Assembly: GCA_030588285.1 (NCBI GenBank)
Contig: JAUUYK010000065.1
Coordinates: forward strand, 1 to 5,934
From: Kiritimatiellales bacterium
GTDB taxonomy: Bacteria; Verrucomicrobiota; Kiritimatiellia; Kiritimatiellales; Pontiellaceae
Direction of reading: 5' to 3'
DNA: 5,934 bases
The notes under the pieces are model-generated. The model worked only from the letters and a program-made list of their open reading frames with translations. It ran no database searches and was not told the origin of the DNA. Every line of letters starts with the position of its first letter. Within the stretch, counting starts at the first letter, position 1. This document shows, piece by piece, positions 1-4,652 of the stretch. Made by a program: the position numbers and the translations under genes.

Positions 1-356
1 ACTCTGTAACCGTGAACGGCAAAACACTTGCTGTTAATGTTCAAGGCGACAAAGCAACGGTCAATGGGAGATCCTATGATATCAACGTGGCCGATGGCGC
101 TGAAACCTCTGGCGGCGGAAGCGTGGCTCATGAATCGGCCGATTCGGTTGAAGTGGCTGCTCCAATGAATGCCAAAGTTATTAAGGTGAATGTAAGCGTG
201 GGCGATCATGTGAATGAAGGTGATGTGATCTTCGTGGTGGAAGCCATGAAGATGGAAATTGAAGTGAAAGCTTCGGTTGCCGGAGCCATCTCTTCCATCG
301 CAGCCGATGTTGGCGCGGCCGTAACGTCTGGCGAAGCCATGGCTTCCATCAACTAA
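1..356 (+). CDS. Biotin carrier domain of a sodium-pumping decarboxylase (5' end outside window)
   Basis: This is the C-terminal biotinyl (BCCP-like) domain that takes CO2 from the carboxyltransferase and delivers it to the membrane beta subunit encoded just downstream. The reading frame is open to the left edge from base 3. The GTG at 12 has no ribosome binding site, so the true start lies outside. The first visible part repeats a short beta-strand pattern (VTVNGK, then [12 protein letters not shown]), a small Gly/Ser-rich linker follows, and then the lipoyl/biotinyl fold. The biotinylation motif EAMKM is clear; its lysine codon is at 249-251. The APMNAKV and GDHVNEGD strands before it are typical of the family. 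The stop TAA is at 354-356, 26 bases before the beta-subunit start, indicating one operon. It could be the tail of an OadA-type alpha subunit or a separate small carrier (GcdC/MmdC type); the visible part cannot decide this, nor the substrate. Confidence 0.9.
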   Translation, partial: SVTVNGKTLAVNVQGDKATVNGRSYDINVADGAETSGGGSVAHESADSVEVAAPMNAKVIKVNVSVGDHVNEGDVIFVVEAMKMEIEVKASVAGAISSIAADVGAAVTSGEAMASIN

Positions 357-366
357 CCGGGTTTTT

Positions 367-373
367 GAAGGAG
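367..373 (+). promoter_or_regulatory. Strong Shine-Dalgarno for the beta-subunit gene
   Basis: The sequence GAAGGAG ends nine bases before the ATG at 383. It decides the start: the in-frame TTG at 365 would place the Shine-Dalgarno inside the coding region and has no site of its own, so the protein begins MKKFIT at 383. Confidence 0.85.
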
Positions 374-382
374 ATTCCAAAC

Positions 383-1855
383 ATGAAGAAATTCATTACC
401 ATAGGACTTCTTGCGGTCGCCATTTTTGGCGGAGCCGTTCGGGTGCAGGCCGAAGGGGCCAGTACCTCGGCGGACAGCATGAAGATCGATACTAAAATAT
501 CCATTGCAGACGGCTTTAAGAAGCTCGGCAAAGAAACCGGTATCTACCGCTTCTTTAATCCGCCGACGCAGGAAGAAAAGGCTGCAAGCTATCAAGCGGC
601 GCTAATTAAAACGGTGAAAGCGGAAATTTCCGCCGGCCATTTTCACGGAGCGTATAACGAGATTCATAAAGCACACGGTGTTGATGCCTTGTTGATTGCC
701 GACTTGGAGCACAAGATTGAAGTCGCTGAAGCCGAAGGCTATGTATCGAGCGCGCTCTTGCCGGAAGGCTTGGGGCAGTTTGTGATGATCCTTGTTGGAT
801 TGGGTCTGATCTATCTGGCGATCGCCAAAAAGTTCGAGCCTTTGCTCCTCTTGCCGATTGGTTTTGGTGCAATCTTAACGAACATTCCAATGGCTGGAAT
901 TTCGGCAGGCCCAATGCCCGGACAACCCGCCGGTTTTCTGTACTACTTCTACACGGTAGGGGTGGAATCCGGCGTATTCCCGTTGCTCATCTTTATGGGT
1001 GTGGGGGCCATGACCGACTTCGGTCCGTTGCTGGCTAATCCAAAGACTGCGTTGCTCGGTGCTGCCGCGCAGTTTGGTATCTTTATTGCCTTGCTCGGCG
1101 CCATGTCCATGGGGGGACTGTTCACTATGCAAGATGCTGCCGCAATTGGTATCATCGGCGGAGCTGACGGCCCGACCGCCATTTTCCTGGCCTCGCGATT
1201 GTCGCCGAACCTATTAGGAGCCATTGCCGTTGCGGCCTACTCCTATATGGCATTGGTTCCGATCATTCAGCCACCGATCATGCGTCTACTTACAACTAAG
1301 GAAGAGCGCGCCATTGAGATGAAGCAGCTGCGTCACGTTTCCAAAACCGAGAAGATTGTCTTTCCGTTATTGGTTCTTTTCCTCTGTCTGTTGCTACTCC
1401 CTTCGGCCACCCCGCTGATCGGTATGCTCATGCTCGGTAACCTGATGAAAGAATGCGCCGTTGTGGATCGTCTGTCTGAGACGGCACAGAACTCGCTCAT
1501 CAATATTGTCACGATCATGCTCGGTCTTGCCGTTGGTTCAAAACTGGCTGGCGATAAGTTTCTGAATGTTCAGACCCTCGGTATTTTGGGACTCGGTCTT
1601 GCGGCTTTCATCATCGGTACTGCATCCGGTCTGTTGCTCGCCAAGCTGATGAACAAATTCAGCAAAGACAAAATAAACCCGTTGATCGGTGCCGCTGGAG
1701 TATCCGCCGTTCCGATGGCTGCTCGTGTGGCCAACAAAGTTGGTCTTGAAGCCAATCCACAAAACTTCCTGCTCATGCACGCCATGGGCCCGAACGTGGC
1801 TGGCGTAATCGGATCTGCCGTTGCGGCCGGAGTGCTTCTCGCACTGGTAGGCTAA
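383..1855 (+). CDS. oadB: Sodium-translocating decarboxylase beta subunit with long N-terminal extension
   Basis: This is the integral membrane subunit (OadB/GcdB/MmdB family, 490 residues) that decarboxylates carboxybiotin and exports Na+. Residues 1-23 look like a signal peptide or anchor (MKKF, hydrophobic core, VQA then E). Residues 24 to about 128 are charged and soluble. The family core starts near 131 ([28 protein letters not shown]). Residues known from the Klebsiella subunit are all present: D262 in GGADGPT (D203 there), Y288 (Y229), and N432, G436, S441 and R448 in the NPLIG...[10 protein letters not shown] stretch (N373, G377, S382, R389). The C-terminal [12 protein letters not shown] block is also intact. 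Compared with Klebsiella as I remember it, the N-terminus is about 100 residues longer, while the segment between NIPMAG (168-172) and FYTVGVESG (189) is much shorter. The gene follows the biotin carrier and ends before a terminator. The substrate (oxaloacetate, methylmalonyl-CoA, glutaconyl-CoA or malonate) cannot be read from this subunit. The symbol names the family. Confidence 0.95.
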   Translation: MKKFITIGLLAVAIFGGAVRVQAEGASTSADSMKIDTKISIADGFKKLGKETGIYRFFNPPTQEEKAASYQAALIKTVKAEISAGHFHGAYNEIHKAHGVDALLIADLEHKIEVAEAEGYVSSALLPEGLGQFVMILVGLGLIYLAIAKKFEPLLLLPIGFGAILTNIPMAGISAGPMPGQPAGFLYYFYTVGVESGVFPLLIFMGVGAMTDFGPLLANPKTALLGAAAQFGIFIALLGAMSMGGLFTMQDAAAIGIIGGADGPTAIFLASRLSPNLLGAIAVAAYSYMALVPIIQPPIMRLLTTKEERAIEMKQLRHVSKTEKIVFPLLVLFLCLLLLPSATPLIGMLMLGNLMKECAVVDRLSETAQNSLINIVTIMLGLAVGSKLAGDKFLNVQTLGILGLGLAAFIIGTASGLLLAKLMNKFSKDKINPLIGAAGVSAVPMAARVANKVGLEANPQNFLLMHAMGPNVAGVIGSAVAAGVLLALVG

Positions 1856-1865
1856 AACAGAGGGC

Positions 1866-1882
1866 TCGGGCATTCTGCCCGA
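1866..1882 (+). other. Small hairpin just after the beta-subunit stop
   Basis: TCGGGC at 1866-1871 pairs perfectly with GCCCGA at 1877-1882 around a five-base loop (ATTCT). No T-run follows, so it is not a terminator itself. It lies 10 bases after the stop codon and 29 bases before the intrinsic terminator, and could protect the 3' end of the mRNA. That role is inference. Confidence 0.45.
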
Positions 1883-1911
1883 AAATCGTGGGCGGGATTG
1901 CCTATGTAACG

Positions 1912-1941
1912 AAGGGTCGCTGAAAGGCGCCCCTTTTTTTT
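1912..1941 (+). terminator. Rho-independent terminator of the decarboxylase operon
   Basis: AAGGG (1912-1916), one T:C mismatch, then CGC (1918-1920) pair with GCG (1927-1929) and CCCTT (1931-1935), around the six-base loop TGAAAG. A run of eight T (1934-1941) follows; its first two bases also close the stem. This is a standard intrinsic terminator. It separates the beta-subunit gene from the esterase gene and marks the end of the decarboxylase transcription unit. Confidence 0.8.
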
Positions 1942-1986
1942 AATTATTAAAGCTCCAACCGATGGCTTTTAAAAGAAGGTTCGAAA

Positions 1987-2967
1987 ATGAAAAATCCGCT
2001 GCACCATATTCTTAGGTATTTCATCGGGGTCACCATGCTCTGCGGGACAACGCTATGTGCTCAGAATGTGACGGATGGCCCCAATGATACCCAGAGCATG
2101 AAGCTGCAGGGGGAAAGATGTGCCGAAGAAATGTTAAAGGTACAGCGGCAAAATACCGGCCTTAAAAAAACAGCGCTAAATAAGTCGAGTGCTCTAAATA
2201 ATAAGCCGGATATCCTATTTTTGCTGAGCGGGCAATCCAATATGGCCGGTAATGGCTTTCTACCCGACCTTCCCAAAACAAGTGAATATGAAGCGTATCG
2301 TTTGCCTCTGAAAAATGTATCCATCTGGAATGCAAAAACGAAAGAATGGACGCTTTTTGAAATCACCGATCGCTTTGGTCCCGAGGTTGGATTTGCTCAT
2401 ACTCTCTCCAAAGCATTGCCTGATACCCACATTGGTATCGTCAAATACGCTCGGGGGGGGACGTCCATGGACAAATGGCACCCCGAATCAAAGAAAAAAC
2501 TGTATCCACGTTTGCTGGCCGATTTTTGGGATGCAAAAAATAGTGTTCCTGAAGCACCATTGGTAGCCATGCTCTGGCATCAGGGGGAAAGTGATTCTAG
2601 TAGTAAAGAAGTCGCGATGGCATATAAGGGCAAATTACTGCAATATATTGCTTTTATTCGTAAAGACACCAAAGTCCCCGACTTGCTCTTTCTTTGTGGC
2701 CAAGTCAATCCCGGTAATAGTTTCCGCGGCAGGTCTCGGTGGGGATACGTCGATATTGTCCGCAAGGCTCAGGAAGAAATAAATTTAGCGAATACGGCCG
2801 TGGTTAAAACGGACGACTGCGAGAAGAATGCGTATATAGGTGGCGAAGCGGGAACCTCGGAAGAAAAACTAATCAAGAAGAATGAGGATAATGTTCATTA
2901 CAGCGCAAAAGGGCAAATAAAGATGGGAAAACGATTTGCAGAAACCTATCTGGAAAATGCCGAGTAA
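1987..2967 (+). CDS. Secreted SGNH-type carbohydrate esterase (SASA/CE6, DUF303 family)
   Basis: A probable exported hydrolase of 326 residues that removes acetyl groups from a polysaccharide or sialic-acid-like sugar. Residues 1-25 form a signal peptide (hydrophobic core, TLCA then QN); the cysteines do not fit a lipobox. Residues 26-73 are a low-complexity, Lys/Asn-rich linker. The catalytic domain starts at about 75 with the SGNH blocks in order: SGQSNMAG (nucleophile S84), GPEVGFA (131-137), ARGGT (155-159), WHQGESD (197-203) and DNVHYSAKGQ (D301 and H304, completing the triad). The length suits a single-domain enzyme. The Shine-Dalgarno AAGAAGG (1973-1979) lies seven bases before the ATG and overlaps a CTTTTAAAAG palindrome (1966-1975). 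The stop TAA is followed at once by TAG. The gene stands alone between a terminator and a convergent gene, and is visibly AT-richer than its neighbours. I see no convincing promoter. The substrate is unknown; acetylxylan or another acetylated glycan is a family-based guess. Confidence 0.88.
   Translation: MKNPLHHILRYFIGVTMLCGTTLCAQNVTDGPNDTQSMKLQGERCAEEMLKVQRQNTGLKKTALNKSSALNNKPDILFLLSGQSNMAGNGFLPDLPKTSEYEAYRLPLKNVSIWNAKTKEWTLFEITDRFGPEVGFAHTLSKALPDTHIGIVKYARGGTSMDKWHPESKKKLYPRLLADFWDAKNSVPEAPLVAMLWHQGESDSSSKEVAMAYKGKLLQYIAFIRKDTKVPDLLFLCGQVNPGNSFRGRSRWGYVDIVRKAQEEINLANTAVVKTDDCEKNAYIGGEAGTSEEKLIKKNEDNVHYSAKGQIKMGKRFAETYLENAE
2453..2460 (+). repeat. G8 homopolymer inside the esterase coding sequence
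   Basis: Eight consecutive G form most of the codons CGG GGG GGG for R156, G157 and G158 of the conserved ARGGT block. Losing one G shifts the frame to a stop at 2564-2566; gaining one leads to a stop at 2541-2543. Both fall before the WHQGESD block, whose first codon is at 2575, so either slip would inactivate the enzyme. Confidence 0.95.
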
Positions 2968-2989
2968 TAGAGTGACACGAGCGGAGGAG

Positions 2990-3007
2990 AAAAAGAAGCG
3001 GGGCGCT
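2990..3007 (-). terminator. Weak candidate terminator for the minus-strand gene block
   Basis: Read on the minus strand, AGCG (3007-3004), a CCC loop (3003-3001) and CGCT (3000-2997) form a four-base-pair stem, followed within a few bases by five T (2994-2990). The stem is short and the call is weak, but the position between two convergent genes, 60 bases after the amidotransferase stop, is where a terminator is expected. I found no better candidate in the 100-base gap. Confidence 0.3.
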
Positions 3008-3067
3008 CTTACCCATACCGCAATTTTTCTGCAAGATTCACTCTCTTTATCACGGCCTCGGTCCCGT

Positions 3068-3745
3068 TCACACTGCTAGGATAGCGTCGAGCAGGTGCTC
3101 CATTGCAGCATTTATTTGATTGATCAACGGACGTCCATTCCGCATCTGTTCGGCCGTTTGAATGAAGGTCGCATTGGTGAGCTCATCGCTACAATTTTTG
3201 ATGAGGGCATTCATGCTTTCGGGCGTGGTTTCCATGTGAAATTGGAGACCAATGGCGCGGTGGTTATAAACAAATCCTTGGTTTGCGCAGGCCTCGCTAG
3301 AGGCCAATCGAACCGCACCATCGGGGAGTTCGAAGGTGTCGCCGTGCCAGTGGAAAACCATCAATTCTTCAGGGATTAACATCGGGGCATTTTGGGCCCG
3401 TTGAATCGGGAACCATCCGATCTCTTTTTGCGGTCCGGGGTATACTTTGGCGCCGAGCACATCGGCCATAAGTTGCGCGCCAAGGCAGATGCCCAATACC
3501 GTTTTATTCGTATCGACGGCTCGTTTAATGAATTCTTTCTCGGCGACAAGCCAGGGGTATTCGGTGTCGTCAAAAATCCCCATCGGTCCGCCCATCACAA
3601 TTAACCAGTCAAACGCTTCCATTTTGGGGAGTTTTTCGCCGGCATAAAGGCGGCTGCAGGAAATTTTAAAACCGTTGGCCTCGGCCCAGGGTTTAATGAT
3701 GCCAAGCCCTTCGAACGGGACATGCTGGAGATAGTGTAATTTCAT
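3068..3745 (-). CDS. Stand-alone class I glutamine amidotransferase (GMP-synthase-like, COG0518 type)
   Basis: A cytoplasmic protein with the class I glutamine amidotransferase fold, which hydrolyses glutamine or a related gamma-glutamyl amide to release ammonia. Numbered from the chosen start (225 residues): MGGPMGIFDD at 51-60 supplies the oxyanion-hole region, GICLGAQ holds nucleophile C87, FHWHGDTF at 131-138 is typical of this subfamily, and LQFHMETTPE gives H170 and E172. The triad is complete. There is no attached synthetase domain, so the acceptor is unknown. I chose the ATG at 3745 because relatives usually begin M-K/R-x-H-Y-L-Q-H-V-P-F-E-G. An ATG at 3760 and a TTG at 3772 are in frame upstream, and none of the three has a clear Shine-Dalgarno. 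It lies 66 bases after hepT in the same direction and could be co-transcribed. It may only be a chance neighbour of the toxin-antitoxin pair. Confidence 0.88.
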   Translation of the reverse strand: MKLHYLQHVPFEGLGIIKPWAEANGFKISCSRLYAGEKLPKMEAFDWLIVMGGPMGIFDDTEYPWLVAEKEFIKRAVDTNKTVLGICLGAQLMADVLGAKVYPGPQKEIGWFPIQRAQNAPMLIPEELMVFHWHGDTFELPDGAVRLASSEACANQGFVYNHRAIGLQFHMETTPESMNALIKNCSDELTNATFIQTAEQMRNGRPLINQINAAMEHLLDAILAV

Positions 3746-3811
3746 TGTATTAATCGCCATGAAAGGGCGCAAAGAGGTGCCGGGATTCTGTTAATTTCTA
3801 CTTTGTAATTT

Positions 3812-4231
3812 TTATCCTTCAATCTGAAGACCGAGAGCCGTGCAAAGGAGGATGAAATCCATGAATCCTTTCGTTGCAATGTAGTGAAGAATTTCGGTGT
3901 CGAGTTCTTGGTATTCATGGATGGCAACATTACGAAATCCGGTCATGGCGCGGAGCGAATTGCAGAGCTCGGGGGAGATGTGTTTGGATTTGGCGAGAAA
4001 ATCGAATGCTCCGGCGCTATTTTGCGGGATACCTAAATGCTTTTGGCTGACCAGGTGCATGGCCATATCGATTGCGGCTTGGCAGGCACGCTCAATGTTG
4101 AGCGTGAGCGCATCAACGTGAGAGGGGTTGTTGAGTTGTGGTGATGCGGCATATTCTTCTTTTATGCGGCGGATGCATCGTTCGATTATGGCGGCTTTAT
4201 TGAGAAGGATATCGCTAGGTGGTGTAGGCAT
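3812..4231 (-). CDS. hepT: HepT-like toxin (HEPN RNase, DUF86) of a type VII toxin-antitoxin pair
   Basis: A 139-residue, mostly helical HEPN-domain protein. HepT toxins are RNases held inactive when their MntA partner attaches AMP to a tyrosine. The active-site motif R-x4-H-x-Y is complete: RNVAIHEY with R100, H105 and Y107, Y107 being the expected AMPylation target. The segment NIERACQAAIDMAMHLVSQK followed by LGIPQNSAGAFDFL is typical of the DUF86/YutE group. The frame runs upstream to about 4342, but I chose the ATG at 4231: it has a well-placed Shine-Dalgarno, gives the usual family length, and overlaps the mntA stop by 17 bases, which suggests translational coupling. The extra 37 upstream residues are a Pro/Ser/Thr-rich shadow of mntA. 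The order antitoxin then toxin is the usual one. A perfect inverted repeat lies inside the gene at 4087-4106. The exact RNA target is unknown. Confidence 0.92.
   Translation of the reverse strand: MPTPPSDILLNKAAIIERCIRRIKEEYAASPQLNNPSHVDALTLNIERACQAAIDMAMHLVSQKHLGIPQNSAGAFDFLAKSKHISPELCNSLRAMTGFRNVAIHEYQELDTEILHYIATKGFMDFILLCTALGLQIEG
4087..4106. repeat. Perfect inverted repeat inside hepT
   Basis: CACGCTCAA (4087-4095) and TTGAGCGTG (4098-4106) are exact inverse copies separated by two bases. In hepT mRNA this could fold as an eight-base-pair hairpin with a four-base loop. It encodes residues around A41-R48 of HepT. It could be an operator-like site, a pause site or chance; a repeat of this length somewhere in a 6 kb window is not very improbable. 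Confidence 0.85.
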
Positions 4232-4610
4232 GGAGAACCTCTTTTCGGTGTTCTTGCAAGTCGGCATACATGGAGAGACTGGTGGCGATGAAGAGGTCGG
4301 ATTGGAAACGGTTGTGTGTGAAAATTTCCAGCCCGTTTTCAATGACTTCTTTGATATAGATTAGGTTGCGGGAGGAGAGCTCGCCGAGATCAACATTTTT
4401 TCCTAGGGCGGATTCCAGTTCCCCTGCAAGCTCGAGCCGCGTTTTTAGCGAAAGAACAGTTCCGGGTTTTGGAAGAAGGGCGATGTCGATGTCGCTGTCC
4501 GCCCGCGCGGTTCCTTTCGCTGTGGAACCATGGAGATAGGCCGCAAGAATCGACGGATGCGGTTTAAGTATCCGTCGAATTTCTTCTAATTTTTCCGCAA
4601 TTAAGCTCAT
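4215..4610 (-). CDS. mntA: MntA-like antitoxin, minimal nucleotidyltransferase
   Basis: A 131-residue minimal nucleotidyltransferase of the MNT group. In characterised HepT/MntA pairs this enzyme uses ATP to AMPylate the toxin tyrosine and so neutralises it. The signature GS-x10-D-x-D is complete: G28, S29, D40 and D42 in GSTAKGTARADSDIDIAL. The third metal-binding acidic residue is probably D74 in KNVDLGEL. The C-terminal part (RNLIYIKEVIENGLEIF) matches the usual helical end of MNT antitoxins. The start is the ATG at 4610, which gives the normal family length, but no Shine-Dalgarno precedes it, unlike hepT. The gene begins 42 bases after the stop of the transglutaminase-like gene and overlaps hepT by 17 bases. 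Polymerase-beta-type nucleotidyltransferases acting on other substrates share the signature, but the adjoining hepT makes the antitoxin call secure. Confidence 0.92.
   Translation of the reverse strand: MSLIAEKLEEIRRILKPHPSILAAYLHGSTAKGTARADSDIDIALLPKPGTVLSLKTRLELAGELESALGKNVDLGELSSRNLIYIKEVIENGLEIFTHNRFQSDLFIATSLSMYADLQEHRKEVLHAYTT
4238..4242 (-). promoter_or_regulatory. Shine-Dalgarno of hepT, inside the end of mntA
   Basis: On the minus strand AGAGG (4242-4238) lies six bases before the ATG at 4231. It supports this start over the longer open frame and sits within the last codons of mntA, so ribosomes finishing mntA pass over it. Confidence 0.7.
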
Positions 4611-4616
4611 GGCGTA

Positions 4617-4645
4617 TTCATAGTTGAATCTTTCTTGAGATCCAA
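4617..4645 (-). promoter_or_regulatory. Tentative sigma-70-type promoter for mntA-hepT
   Basis: On the minus strand TTGGAT (4645-4640) and TATGAA (4622-4617) are separated by 17 bases. The matches to consensus are modest (3 of 6 and 4 of 6). If used, transcription would begin about seven bases beyond the -10 box, close to the mntA ATG at 4610, giving a leaderless or nearly leaderless mRNA. That would agree with the missing Shine-Dalgarno, but the evidence is weak. Confidence 0.22.
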
Positions 4646-4652
4646 GTTGATC

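Noticed and set aside
365..382. TTG at 365 as an earlier start for the beta subunit
   Set aside because: It would put the strong GAAGGAG site inside the coding region, and the ATG at 383 has ideal spacing and begins a classic signal peptide.
1942..1986. Promoter for the esterase gene
   Set aside because: Only 45 bases lie between the terminator and the start; AT-rich stretches are present but no -35/-10 pair with good spacing could be defended.
2969..3044. AGAGTGA (2969-2975) and TCACTCT (3038-3044) flanking the gap between convergent genes
   Set aside because: Seven-base arms 62 bases apart with no further pairing or T-run; expected by chance.
3095..3647. Several plus-strand frames opposite the amidotransferase
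   Set aside because: They lie antisense to a well-supported gene, have no ribosome binding sites and no recognisable motifs.
3746..3772. Amidotransferase starting at the TTG (3772) or ATG (3760)
   Set aside because: Relatives start at the M-K-L-H-Y-L-Q-H position; neither upstream start has a Shine-Dalgarno. Not fully excluded.
4232..4342. Longer HepT with 37 extra N-terminal residues
   Set aside because: The extra residues are Pro/Ser/Thr-rich, overlap the mntA coding sequence in another frame, and make the protein longer than its family; the ATG at 4231 has a Shine-Dalgarno.
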